Source: an uncultured Bacteroidales bacterium (lineage in GTDB: Bacteria > Bacteroidota > Bacteroidia > Bacteroidales > UBA932). Taken from it: 32,512 bases of DNA. The stretch is taken from assembly GCA_944326235.1 (NCBI GenBank), contig CALVDH010000028.1, positions 1-32,512 on the forward strand, read 5' to 3'. Shown piece by piece: positions 1-8,283 of this stretch (within the stretch, counting starts at the first letter, position 1; every line of letters begins with the position of its first letter). The notes under the pieces were generated by a model. It had not been told where the DNA came from, ran no database searches, and saw nothing but the letters and a program-made list of their open reading frames with translations. Position numbers and translations under genes: made by a program.

Positions 1-563
1 ATGACCCCGGCGAGTCCGGCGAGGAAGGCTATGAGCAGGAAGCTCCAGAAGCCCTGGCCGGCCGCCTTACCGCCCTTCGAGGGGGCCGCGGACGCCTCTC
101 CCGGCGCCGCCGAAGGGTCCACCTTGACGGACACCTCGCTCTCGTTGAGGGTGCACTCTGCCCCGTTGCAGGTCTGGTACTCGAGGTATCCGGTCACCGT
201 GAAGGTCTCCTGCGAGGCGGGGACGATGACCTGGCGGAATTGCGCAGTGCCCTCGAAGTACTTGACGTCGATGCCGAAGCCCTCGTCTAGTTTGACGTGG
301 GCCTCCTCAACGTCCTGCAGCCCTCCGGAGAGGGTGAAGGCGGAGCTTTCGTCGGCGGTGAATGAGGTGGCCATCGGGCCGCCGCTCACCGGAACGGTGC
401 TGTACATGTACCAGCCCGGCTCGAGGCTGACGGTCAGCAGCAGCTCGACGTTGCCGTCGGGCAGGACGGAGGCTTTCGAGTCTACTGAGATTACTCCCTG
501 GGCGCTGGAGCACAAGGCTATAAGGCCGGCTAAGACGGCTATGACAGTTCTCTTGAAGTTCAT
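1..563 (-). CDS. dsbD: DsbD-type thiol:disulfide interchange protein, N-terminal part (cut by window edge)
   Basis: The reading frame opens with ATG at 563 and runs off the left end without a stop, so about 187 residues are visible. It starts with a signal peptide (MNFKRTVIAVLAGLIALCSSAQ). A DsbD-alpha-like beta domain follows, containing YLEYQTCNGAECTLNE; the two cysteines spaced CNGAEC fit the redox pair of the periplasmic alpha domain. After a short Ala/Ser/Gly linker the first membrane segment begins (FLLIAFLAGLAGVM) just as the window ends. DsbD carries electrons from cytoplasmic thioredoxin across the inner membrane to periplasmic thiol proteins. Its start is 7 nt after the stop of the TlpA-like lipoprotein, an obvious electron acceptor, so the two are probably one transcript. 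The central eight-TM region and C-terminal thioredoxin domain are expected outside the window and are not seen. Confidence 0.85.
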   Translation of the reverse strand, partial: MNFKRTVIAVLAGLIALCSSAQGVISVDSKASVLPDGNVELLLTVSLEPGWYMYSTVPVSGGPMATSFTADESSAFTLSGGLQDVEEAHVKLDEGFGIDVKYFEGTAQFRQVIVPASQETFTVTGYLEYQTCNGAECTLNESEVSVKVDPSAAPGEASAAPSKGGKAAGQGFWSFLLIAFLAGLAGV

Positions 564-570
564 AGTCAAT

Positions 571-1752
571 TTATTTGAACAGTTCGGCTACTTTCTCCGC
601 CAGAGCCTCTCCGCGGACATTCTCAGCCACGATGCGGCCGTCGGCATCCACGAGGTACATCGTAGGGATGGCCCTCACCTTGTAGAGTTTGGCGATGTCG
701 GACTCATCGAGGAAGTTAGGCCATGTAAGCTGCTCATCCTCGATGGCTTTCTTCCAGTCCTCCGCATTTTTGTCTCTGGAGATGCTTATAATCTGGAAGC
801 CTTTGGAGTCGTACTTGGCATAGAGATTCTTGAGGTTGGGTATCTCCCTGCGGCAGGGGGCGCACCACGATGCCCAGAAATCGATCAGGATGTATTTCTT
901 GCCCTCACTGAGCTGCGCAAGGGAATATTCCTTTCCGGAAGCGTCCTTGACGGTGAAGTCGGGCACCTTCTCACCTATCATTCCGGCGGGATACAGTTCG
1001 GCACGCACCAGTTTTCCATAATAGGAATCCTTTGCCTCCTGACTGAACGCCTCATATACGGGACGCATGTCCTCGGACAGATATGTAGTCAGGGATATCA
1101 TCATCAGGGGTGCCCAGAAAGAGTCCTTGTTGTCCATGAAAGTCTTGTTGTACAAGGAATCCAAGGTGCTGAAGAACTTATGCTCGTCTGCCAGCATTGC
1201 TTTTCCTGCCTTGCTGTTCATGAGTTCCTCGACCTTCCTGGTATCGCCCTTTCCCTTTGCCTCTCCGATGGCAGCGATTATCTCTGCATGCCTGCGCTGA
1301 TTGGCACTGAAAACCGAATCCATGCCGTAGCGGACCTGCATGAGCTCATAGTAACGGTCACTCATAGGAGAGCCGGTCACCTTGAGAGTTCCCAGTCCAT
1401 AACTTGCCGTGCCGTCAGCGCCGGCAGAGGATGACACTGAGCCCGATATCTCCATTTTGGTATTTTCCACCATGAGATTGCGGTAGCCGTAGGCATCCTT
1501 CACTATCAGCGACACGGCCGTAGGCTGCTCCACGATACCGGTGAAAGTAAACTTACCGTCCGTTACGGTTGCTTCCGCCAGAGGATCCATCTCCTCGTGA
1601 GCGACAGGTATAAGCTGAACGACCGCATTGTCGGGGATACCCTCGACTGAGCCTTTGATGATGTAACCGCCCTTGGGCGCCTTCGGGCCGCATGCCGAGA
1701 CAGCTGCGACAGATGCGAAGAGGAGAACCAGTTTAAAAAGATTACTTTTCAT
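571..1752 (-). CDS. TlpA-like thioredoxin-fold lipoprotein with N-terminal DUF4369
   Basis: 393 residues. A lipoprotein signal ends at VSAC with Cys21 as the lipidated residue. Residues about 30-130 resemble DUF4369, including GYIIKGSVEGIPDNAVVQLI. The C-terminal 150 residues form an AhpC/TSA-Redoxin thioredoxin fold with WASWCAPCRR (active-site Cys297 and Cys300) and a cis-Pro at AIPT near residue 363. The WCxPC motif suggests a reducing thiol-disulfide oxidoreductase in the periplasm. The gene sits 17 nt after susD and 7 nt before dsbD, so it is probably fed electrons by DsbD and expressed with the SusCD pair. The family call is firm. The substrate is unknown; disulfide-containing peptides taken up through SusCD are a reasonable guess. 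Confidence 0.93.
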   Translation of the reverse strand: MKSNLFKLVLLFASVAAVSACGPKAPKGGYIIKGSVEGIPDNAVVQLIPVAHEEMDPLAEATVTDGKFTFTGIVEQPTAVSLIVKDAYGYRNLMVENTKMEISGSVSSSAGADGTASYGLGTLKVTGSPMSDRYYELMQVRYGMDSVFSANQRRHAEIIAAIGEAKGKGDTRKVEELMNSKAGKAMLADEHKFFSTLDSLYNKTFMDNKDSFWAPLMMISLTTYLSEDMRPVYEAFSQEAKDSYYGKLVRAELYPAGMIGEKVPDFTVKDASGKEYSLAQLSEGKKYILIDFWASWCAPCRREIPNLKNLYAKYDSKGFQIISISRDKNAEDWKKAIEDEQLTWPNFLDESDIAKLYKVRAIPTMYLVDADGRIVAENVRGEALAEKVAELFK

Positions 1753-1769
1753 TTTACATTGATTTTATG

Positions 1770-3188
1770 TTATCTGTCTACATTTTGCGTAATGGTGCCG
1801 TTTCCGGGGTTGTTGATGGCTCCGGCCGGGAATGGCATGGTCCATAAATGAGAGCCGGGGCTGAGGGTATAGGTCCGGCCGTCGTATTCCTTGGTCAGGG
1901 TACGGGCGTAGGTACCCTCGGCGTTGAAGCGGCGGGCGTCGGCGAAGGGCACGATGGAGAAAATCAGCTCGTTGTCCTTGGTCCGGCGGATAAGGTCAAT
2001 GGCCTCCTCACGGTCTGCTGCGGTCAGGGGCGCGTACACATCCGGACGGATACGGGTCTGACGCACGGTGTTGAGTACGTCCATGGCACCGGAGATGTCT
2101 CCGCCACGGGCCAGGCACTCGGCCTTGATCAGATACACTTCCACGGTGGTAAGGCCGCCCCAGTTGAAATATCCGTTGCCGATACCGTCATAGTAGGTAT
2201 CCTGGTTCTGGGAGCGGTATTTCCAGCGGGACATGAATTTGGCGTCACCCTCCTCGAAGCGCTCCGCCCTCCAGACGGGAATATCGAGTTCATTGGTGGT
2301 ATAATTGGGAGAGCCGTTGCCGCAGCGGAAGTAGTAGTTCTCCACATAGGAGTAGTCTGTAGGAGTCGGCAGAGTAGTATAGTCGTCCGGATCCTCTATC
2401 GTCGTTATATGCTCGTCATAATAGGCGTTCCAGTCGTAAAGAGCGCTGTTCTGGTCCAATGCCAGCTCCGCATACTCCAGAGCTTTGGTGTAGTCCTGCA
2501 TCTGGAGGTAGACGCGGGCCAGGAGGGCATAGGCGGCGCCCAGGTTGGGATGGATCACCGTCATGGACTCCTCGGGCAGACCTCCGTCTATGGCTTCCTC
2601 CACTCCCTGGATGATGAAGTCATACATCTCCTGTATCGTCACCTGCTCGCTGGGGGCATCGATTACGGAGCTGGTAATGAGGGGCACGCTCAGTTTCTCT
2701 CCTGCCGAAGCGGCCTCGTAGGTATCGGCATAGTAATTGACCAGCACGTAGTAGCAGAGGGAGCGTATCACTTTGGCGTAAGCTGTCACTTCGGCCCGCT
2801 CCTGATCCGTAGCCTCCGTGGCAGTGGGCGCATTTTCTATTATAAGGTTACATGAAGAAATGGCAGAATACAGAGTGTAGTACGCATTCTCATCTGCGTT
2901 GTTGAGCATAATACGGTCTGCCGACTCATCCCACATATAGTTGGCCCGGGTAAGGGTGGGACTGTTGAGATTGGCGACAGTCACATAGTTGTCGTTGAGC
3001 AGATAGAGCACATTGTATATCGGAGTCTGGCCGATAGTGTACTCGTTACGCAGCAGTGACTCGAAATCTGCGAGGGTGGCAGGTATCTTCTCTCCTTTCG
3101 GAACGATGTTCAGGTAATCATCGCATGAGGAAAAGACCGGAAGGCACGCTATAATGAATATGTACAGAAACTTTTTCATAAGTATCAT
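1770..3188 (-). CDS. SusD/RagB-family outer-membrane substrate-binding lipoprotein
   Basis: 472 residues from ATG 3188; an in-frame ATG at 3179 (MKKFLYIF) is an equally good start. The lipobox is FSSC with Cys22 (Cys19 from the later start), followed by DDYLNIVPKGEK, a typical mature SusD N-terminus. The helical TPR-like scaffold is visible in AAYALLARVYLQMQDYTKALEYAELAL. The C-terminal SusD signature VEVYLIKAECLARGGDISGA is present, and the chain ends with an NPGNGTITQN segment. SusD proteins form the lid over a SusC channel and capture ligand at the cell surface. The gene lies 11 nt after susC. No glycoside hydrolase is nearby; the associated genes are thiol-redox proteins and a dipeptidyl peptidase, so the ligand may be peptide-like rather than a glycan. 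That last point is inference. Confidence 0.95.
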   Translation of the reverse strand: MILMKKFLYIFIIACLPVFSSCDDYLNIVPKGEKIPATLADFESLLRNEYTIGQTPIYNVLYLLNDNYVTVANLNSPTLTRANYMWDESADRIMLNNADENAYYTLYSAISSCNLIIENAPTATEATDQERAEVTAYAKVIRSLCYYVLVNYYADTYEAASAGEKLSVPLITSSVIDAPSEQVTIQEMYDFIIQGVEEAIDGGLPEESMTVIHPNLGAAYALLARVYLQMQDYTKALEYAELALDQNSALYDWNAYYDEHITTIEDPDDYTTLPTPTDYSYVENYYFRCGNGSPNYTTNELDIPVWRAERFEEGDAKFMSRWKYRSQNQDTYYDGIGNGYFNWGGLTTVEVYLIKAECLARGGDISGAMDVLNTVRQTRIRPDVYAPLTAADREEAIDLIRRTKDNELIFSIVPFADARRFNAEGTYARTLTKEYDGRTYTLSPGSHLWTMPFPAGAINNPGNGTITQNVDR

Positions 3189-3199
3189 TTTTATCTACG

Positions 3200-6100
3200 T
3201 TAGAAATTCAAATAAAGGCCGAGGATAAAAGTCGGTTTGTTATATCCTCCCAGCAGGTACTTGGCCTCGGGACTTGCCGCTACCATGAACAGGTTCTCCG
3301 CAGCCAGCATGATACGGGCGTTTTTCATGGCCATCTTGCTGCAGGCACTGGAAGGGAGCCTGTAGGTAAGCGACAGGTTGTTCAGGGAGAGGTTTGAGGC
3401 ATCTATGATATTGATGGAGGACTGGGCATACATGGTGTAGTAGTTGTAGTTGTACAGCGGGCTCTCGGAAGAGATGTAGCGGGGCACGTCTGTGTGGGCC
3501 TCGTCACCTGGCTGCTGCCAGCGGTCGGATATACGGTTGCTTACAGGGGCTATGCTGCCGTTGATGAACGGAATGCTGGTATTGCGCATCTTGTGCCCGC
3601 CCTCGAAGAGAAACTGGGCTGCCAGTTCCCAGTTACGCCACCTGAGATTAAGATTAAGAGCTCCGCTGTACACAGGCACCGTAGTTCCGAAATAGAGGAG
3701 GTCATCTATCTCCGAAGGTGTCATGTCGTCGTACAGCTCTCCGTTACGGTCGTAGAGCTGAGGGGTCCCCTGCTCACTCAGACCTGCCCACTGGTAGCCG
3801 TAAATGGCGTTGTAGGGATTGCCGATACGGGGATAGGCAGTAGGATAATCTATCAGCAGAAAGGACACCGGGGCCTCAACATTGACGTAAGTCACTTCAT
3901 TTCTGTTATAACTGAAGATCGCCCCTATGTCAAAGGTCCAGTCGGAAGTATTGACTGCCGTACCGTTCAGAGAGAGTTCGAAGCCCTCATTGACCATCTC
4001 TCCGTTGTTGATAGTATAGGTGCTGTAGCCCCATCCTTCGGTCGGGACACCGTTGGTATTGGCCAGCAGGTCAGAACCGTACTTGTAGTAATATTCCACC
4101 GTACCGCTCAGTCTGCCGGCGAACAGGGCAAAGTCCACTCCGACGTTGGTGGTGGCTGTCTTCTCCCATCTCAGATTGGGATTCGGACGGCTCTGAATGG
4201 TTCCGGAGATACCGCCTACATGCTGGTTGCTGCCGAAATAGGCCGTCATATACGGTGCGGAGTTCTTCGCGATGTTACCGCCGATACCGTAGCTGAAACG
4301 CAGCTTGAGCATATCGACCCAGTCGGCACCCTGCATGAATTCCTCGCGGTCGATGTTCCAGCCGGCACCCACGGACCAGATAGGACGTTTCTGGTATTTG
4401 GAGCCTGTGGAGAAGAGGTTGGTCTTGTCCCAGCGGATACTTCCGCTCACGGTGTACCGGCCGTCGTAGGTGTAGGCCGCATTGCCGTAGAACGACACGT
4501 AGCGGTTAACCAGTTCCAGAAGATAGGCGACATTCTGGTTGGTGAAACTGCCCCAGCCCCAGATACTGCCCATGGAGCTCAGAGCGACCTGGTCAATCAG
4601 GGAATAGGTCATGAGGTCCGGGTCGTAGTTGTAGAGGGTGCGGTTCTCGTAATTGTTCTTGTTCTCCCTGGTCTCGGTTCCGACCAGCACTGTCACCTCG
4701 TGCTTATCGGCGAAAGTCTTGTTGAAATCCAGCTGCTGACGGAAGTTGTACGCTCTGGTAATATTGTTTGAAGTGAAGTAAATGTTTCCGTAAGGAATGT
4801 TGAAGGTTGCCGTTCCGTCTCCATTGGAGGAAGCGTATGTATTGACCGTATTGCGGACATCGTAGGAGTCCTTGCTGCGCAGCTGCTCCGTAGCGTAATT
4901 GGCATACTCATACTGGAACGAGGCGGTGTACTTCAGCCAGTCGGTGAACTTAATCGACAGGCGGGCGTATGTACGGTTGCTGAAATTCTTCTGCTTCGTC
5001 AAGTTCATGCCTGTCTCGTCGAGGGGAGTGATGTCGAGGTTATACAGACCGTTCGAGTTCAGGATACTCATATTGTATGCCGAGTACCTGTCTTCCTGAC
5101 GGTTGGTATAGTACGAGCCGTCCCCGTTCACAAGGCGGTCGTAGGGCATGTAGGTATATCCGGGCGAGAAGAGGCTGAAACTCTGGGTACTGCCGCTGCC
5201 GTAATTGAGATAGGTACCCACATCCAGGGTGAGCCACTTGGTTATCTGAGTGGTATTCTGAATGTTGATGCCGATATCGTCATTATCGGTGTATTTGTCG
5301 CTTCCCAGGTTGTTGCGGTAGGTGATGGAGGCATTGAACGTATTCTTCTCGCTGCCCCTTCCGAACGAGAGGTTGTACTGCTGGCTGAAAGGGTTGCGGG
5401 CGCCGTAACGCTCGATATCGTCATAGTAACTGTATCCCATGGCCGCAAGAGCAGCGAGCTGTGCATCCACTTCCGACTGAGTCATCTGTCCTGCATAACC
5501 GCGGAGCAGGGCGCGGATACCCTGTGTGGTAAAGGTATTGTCATCCAGCAGTCCCTGGGCGTATGCCGCTGCTCCGGCTCCCTGCAGGCTAGGGTTCTGG
5601 GCAGCCCACTCGCGCTCGAGTTCCACCATAGTGGCGGCATCTGCCAGATATTTATCAGCGTATGTGGAATAGGGCTGAAGTGACAATGTAGCTGAGAAGG
5701 ACACATTCATCTGGTCTTTCTGCGCCCTCTTGGTAGTGATGACCACCACTCCGTTCGCCGCACGGGCTCCGTAGATGGAAGCGGCGGCGGCATCCTTCAG
5801 GACAGTAATGCTCTGGATGTCCTCCGGGTTGATATCGGGCACGCTCTCCACCCAGTTGCCGTAGCCGTCATTGGTGGTCTTCTCTACCGGGAAGCCGTCG
5901 ATAACGTAGAGCGGGGTGGTCAGACCGTTCATGGATGTGACACCCCTTATCTGCCCGTCGGTCAGACCCGCGACACGTCCTTCCAGCATGGTGCTGACAT
6001 TTGATATACGCTGGGTCTCGAACTGTTCGGAATTGACTTTGGCGAAGGCTCCGGTAGTCCTCTCCTTGGAGATGGTCTGATAACCGGTAACCACTACCGC

Positions 6101-6706
6101 ATCCAGCATCTCGACATCCGGAAGAAGAAGCACGTCTATCCTCTCCCGTGAGCCTATCTGCTCTTCCTTGGAGTTCATGCCGAAGAAGTTGAACACCAGA
6201 GTCACCTCCGGATTGTCCGGCACCTCTATCTCATAGTAACCGTCAGCATCGGTATATACTCCCGTGGATGTACCTTTCACTATGACATCCGCTCCGGGCA
6301 GCGGCAGGTCCTCGCCTTCCAGGACCTGACCGCGGATTATCCGGACACCCTGCCGGGTGTCGTCCTTCTGAGGTGAGGCCTCCTGAGCCTGAGGAGAAGG
6401 TTCCTGATGCAGGGCTACCTGCTTATCCATCAGCGTCCAGGTAATACCGGTCCCCTCGAAGACCGCTTCGAGGACCTCATTGATGTCCTGGCTGCTGACG
6501 TTAACTGTAACTGTCTGGGAGACATCCACAGAACTGTTGCTGTAAACGAAGTTGTAACCGGTCTCCCGGGTAACTTCCTTGAGGACTTCTGAAAGTCTGA
6601 GGTTACTGCAGTTCACCTCATAGGTCTGCTGCGCCGAGGCCGATGCCAGTGACAGCATCAGCGTAATTAAAAGCGCCGGCAAAAACTTAACTGGTGTAGA
6701 TTTCAT
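3200..6706 (-). CDS. SusC/RagA-family TonB-dependent transporter with STN signalling domain
   Basis: 1168 residues. Visible in order are: a signal peptide (to about residue 25, ASASAQ); an STN domain (about 28-100, LRLSEVLKEVTRETGYNFVY); a Pro/Gln-rich linker; a carboxypeptidase-regulatory-like domain (about 125-200, GADVIVKGTSTGVYTDADGY); a plug domain starting at VVVTGYQTISKERTTGAFAK and including LYVIDGFPVE and AAAASIYGARAANGVVVITT; and a long 22-strand barrel ending in Phe (LGLYLNF). The STN domain is the hallmark of receptors that signal through a FecR anti-sigma factor, which matches the fecR and ECF sigma genes directly upstream. It imports a ligand captured by the adjacent SusD using TonB/ExbBD energy. 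Expression is probably induced through a promoter in the 75-nt upstream gap that carries the same motif as the one before fecR. Confidence 0.96.
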   Translation of the reverse strand: MKSTPVKFLPALLITLMLSLASASAQQTYEVNCSNLRLSEVLKEVTRETGYNFVYSNSSVDVSQTVTVNVSSQDINEVLEAVFEGTGITWTLMDKQVALHQEPSPQAQEASPQKDDTRQGVRIIRGQVLEGEDLPLPGADVIVKGTSTGVYTDADGYYEIEVPDNPEVTLVFNFFGMNSKEEQIGSRERIDVLLLPDVEMLDAVVVTGYQTISKERTTGAFAKVNSEQFETQRISNVSTMLEGRVAGLTDGQIRGVTSMNGLTTPLYVIDGFPVEKTTNDGYGNWVESVPDINPEDIQSITVLKDAAAASIYGARAANGVVVITTKRAQKDQMNVSFSATLSLQPYSTYADKYLADAATMVELEREWAAQNPSLQGAGAAAYAQGLLDDNTFTTQGIRALLRGYAGQMTQSEVDAQLAALAAMGYSYYDDIERYGARNPFSQQYNLSFGRGSEKNTFNASITYRNNLGSDKYTDNDDIGINIQNTTQITKWLTLDVGTYLNYGSGSTQSFSLFSPGYTYMPYDRLVNGDGSYYTNRQEDRYSAYNMSILNSNGLYNLDITPLDETGMNLTKQKNFSNRTYARLSIKFTDWLKYTASFQYEYANYATEQLRSKDSYDVRNTVNTYASSNGDGTATFNIPYGNIYFTSNNITRAYNFRQQLDFNKTFADKHEVTVLVGTETRENKNNYENRTLYNYDPDLMTYSLIDQVALSSMGSIWGWGSFTNQNVAYLLELVNRYVSFYGNAAYTYDGRYTVSGSIRWDKTNLFSTGSKYQKRPIWSVGAGWNIDREEFMQGADWVDMLKLRFSYGIGGNIAKNSAPYMTAYFGSNQHVGGISGTIQSRPNPNLRWEKTATTNVGVDFALFAGRLSGTVEYYYKYGSDLLANTNGVPTEGWGYSTYTINNGEMVNEGFELSLNGTAVNTSDWTFDIGAIFSYNRNEVTYVNVEAPVSFLLIDYPTAYPRIGNPYNAIYGYQWAGLSEQGTPQLYDRNGELYDDMTPSEIDDLLYFGTTVPVYSGALNLNLRWRNWELAAQFLFEGGHKMRNTSIPFINGSIAPVSNRISDRWQQPGDEAHTDVPRYISSESPLYNYNYYTMYAQSSINIIDASNLSLNNLSLTYRLPSSACSKMAMKNARIMLAAENLFMVAASPEAKYLLGGYNKPTFILGLYLNF

Positions 6707-6727
6707 CTCGGTTAATATTGGTTATTA

Positions 6728-6741
6728 TAGTCATCTGACTA
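6728..6741. repeat. Short perfect inverted repeat in the susC leader
   Basis: TAGTCA and TGACTA are separated by two bases. It lies between the candidate ECF promoter (6744-6775) and the susC start (6706), so it would fall near the transcription start or in the early 5' leader. It could be an operator, a small mRNA hairpin or chance; nothing in the sequence settles which. Confidence 0.4.
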
Positions 6742-6743
6742 CA

Positions 6744-6775
6744 ATAATTACAATATTTCACCGGACTACCCTAAA
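6744..6775 (-). promoter_or_regulatory. Candidate ECF-sigma promoter of susC
   Basis: On the minus strand TTTAGGGTAG (6775-6766), an 11-nt spacer and ATTGTAATTAT (6754-6744) precede the susC ATG by about 38 nt. The same arrangement with the same 11-nt spacer occurs before fecR. Conservation of both blocks and the spacing between two otherwise unlike intergenic regions of one sigma/anti-sigma locus is what supports the call. It does not look like the house-keeping Bacteroidetes TTTG/TAnnTTTG promoter. Confidence 0.55.
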
Positions 6776-6781
6776 GAAAAT

Positions 6782-7648
6782 TTAACCGAGGGTTATCATA
6801 TTTCCGTCCACGGCATAGACTATGTCGCAGGTGATGGCCAGGAGCTCCAGAACGCGGGTGATGGACTCGGAGCGGAAATCTGCAGTGAAGAAATTGTTGT
6901 ATATGGAACTGTCACTGACAGTTATCTCCACCCCGTACCAGCGTTCCAGCGATTCCAGGACCTCCGGCATCGGAGTGTTGTCGAAATGCAGGGTGCCCTT
7001 CGTCCAGGCAATATCCCCTTCTATGTCAGGAGTCCTGTTGATATAGGCGTGTCCGTCCTTGACAGTAATCCTGGAACCTTCCTCCACTGCAAGGGTGCTG
7101 TTTTCGTCCGTCAGCATCTGGACAGACCCCCTCAGCAGGGTGAGCCTGACCTCTCTGTCCGGAGAATAGCAGGAAAGGTTGAAGGCTGTGCCGGTGACTC
7201 TGACCGCAGGACCTCCCGGGGTGCGGACATAGAACGGGTCCGAAGGGTCGGAATTTACGTCAAAATAGCCTTCTCCGCGCAAGGCAACCTCTCTGTTGCC
7301 GTTCTCATAATCATCGGCCACGAGCAGCTCGCTGCCGCAGTTGAGCCAGACGACGGAGGAATCTGGAAGGACGACACGGCTCCTGACACCATTGGACACC
7401 GTATATACATCGGCCGCCCTGGCTGTGAATACAGTCGGATCGACGGGAGGCTCCGGCCTCAGCAGCGACCAGCAGAAAAGACCGGCCAGGACAACCGCCG
7501 CCGCACGGAAACACCAGTCCAAGGCAGGGGTTTTCCGCCTCCTGCCGCCGAATGACGGGACAGGCCCCAGATAGGGCTCGTCCGGCATGGTCGAGAACAC
7601 CTCGGCATTGAATTTACTCAGTTTTTCCTTATCCAGCTTTTCTTCCAT
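6782..7648 (-). CDS. FecR-family anti-sigma factor
   Basis: 288 residues from ATG 7648 (MEEKLDKEKLSKFNAEVF). An upstream in-frame TTG at 7687 would add 13 residues, but it falls inside the conserved promoter motif, so the ATG is preferred. The N-terminal cytoplasmic part is followed by one membrane segment (about residues 44-63, AAAVVLAGLFCWSLL). A FecR domain follows (SRVVLPDSSVVWLNCGSELL, ALRGEGYFDV, VRVTGTAFNLSCY, LLRGSVQM), then a C-terminal DUF4974/STN-interacting domain ending MITLG. It should hold the upstream-encoded ECF sigma inactive until the STN domain of the SusC transducer signals ligand binding. The gene is 80 nt downstream of the sigma gene stop and 75 nt upstream of susC. The family and its partner are clear; the inducing ligand is not. 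Confidence 0.93.
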   Translation of the reverse strand: MEEKLDKEKLSKFNAEVFSTMPDEPYLGPVPSFGGRRRKTPALDWCFRAAAVVLAGLFCWSLLRPEPPVDPTVFTARAADVYTVSNGVRSRVVLPDSSVVWLNCGSELLVADDYENGNREVALRGEGYFDVNSDPSDPFYVRTPGGPAVRVTGTAFNLSCYSPDREVRLTLLRGSVQMLTDENSTLAVEEGSRITVKDGHAYINRTPDIEGDIAWTKGTLHFDNTPMPEVLESLERWYGVEITVSDSSIYNNFFTADFRSESITRVLELLAITCDIVYAVDGNMITLG

Positions 7649-7678
7649 AATCGGGTCTCTAATCTTTTCCTTGTCTAT

Positions 7679-7709
7679 ATAATACAATCAACTCCTGCCC
7701 TATCCTAAA
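7679..7709 (-). promoter_or_regulatory. Candidate ECF-sigma promoter of fecR
   Basis: On the minus strand TTTAGGATAG (7709-7700), an 11-nt spacer and ATTGTATTAT (7688-7679) lie about 30 nt before the fecR ATG at 7648. It matches the susC upstream element in both blocks and in spacer length. This suggests fecR can be transcribed separately from the sigma gene and that the operon is autoregulated. Confidence 0.55.
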
Positions 7710-7728
7710 AATTTTTCAAAATTTTTCA

Positions 7729-8268
7729 CTACAGATATTCTTTCAGCCTGTTGCGGAAATGCCGCAGGGAGATCTTGATATGATATTCCACGGCCTTGAC
7801 GCTGACTCCCTTTTTCGTGGATATCTCCCGGTTCGTCATGCCGTCGAGCCGGCTCATGTGGAAGGTGTCCCTGGCGGTGTCAGGCAGGGAGTCGAATGTC
7901 TTCCTAATTAAAGAGGACAGCTCCAGCGAGTCTATCAGATGTTCCACTGACGGGTCCTCGAGGGCAGCTGTCCTTTCTTCTAAAACACTAGTAAGGGAAG
8001 GGTCGGAAAACAGTTTCTTCTCCTTCAGAAAATTCAGGGTCCGGTTCCTGGCTATGGTAAAGACCCATGCGCGGAGATTCGAATCAGGCCGTATGGAACA
8101 GCGCTTCTCCCATACCGTGCACAGGACGTCCTGGGCCAGGTCGCGGGCCTTCTCGCTGTCGCAGATATAACTTGTAATGAAGTGTACGAGATTGTTGTAT
8201 TCCAGGCGGTAGAACATCTCGAACGCCTTCTCGTCTCCATTCCGTATGTCTTCTGCGATATTGGCCAT
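7729..8268 (-). CDS. ECF-family RNA polymerase sigma factor
   Basis: 179 residues, the usual length for the FecI-like Bacteroidetes ECF group. Region 2 is seen at about residues 15-75 (FYRLEYNNLVHFITSYIC, ARDLAQDVLCTVWEKR, LRAWVFTIARNRTLNFLKEK). Region 4 helix-turn-helix is at about 120-175 (SLPDTARDTFHMSRLDGM, REISTKKGVSVKAVEYHI). It should be sequestered by the adjacent FecR protein and direct RNA polymerase to the susC and fecR promoters. Its ATG is 15 nt after the mrp stop on the same strand, so basal expression may come by read-through from the mrp transcript; no separate promoter was recognised. Confidence 0.95.
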   Translation of the reverse strand: MANIAEDIRNGDEKAFEMFYRLEYNNLVHFITSYICDSEKARDLAQDVLCTVWEKRCSIRPDSNLRAWVFTIARNRTLNFLKEKKLFSDPSLTSVLEERTAALEDPSVEHLIDSLELSSLIRKTFDSLPDTARDTFHMSRLDGMTNREISTKKGVSVKAVEYHIKISLRHFRNRLKEYL

Positions 8269-8283
8269 AAGCTGATCCGCAGT

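Noticed and set aside
571..1434. Long plus-strand open frame (1-1434) opposite dsbD and the TlpA-like gene
   Set aside because: It is the antisense shadow of two well-recognised genes and its translation shows no domain.
7649..7687. TTG start extending the FecR protein by 13 residues
   Set aside because: The TTG falls within the conserved promoter element shared with susC; the ATG at 7648 gives a normal FecR N-terminus.
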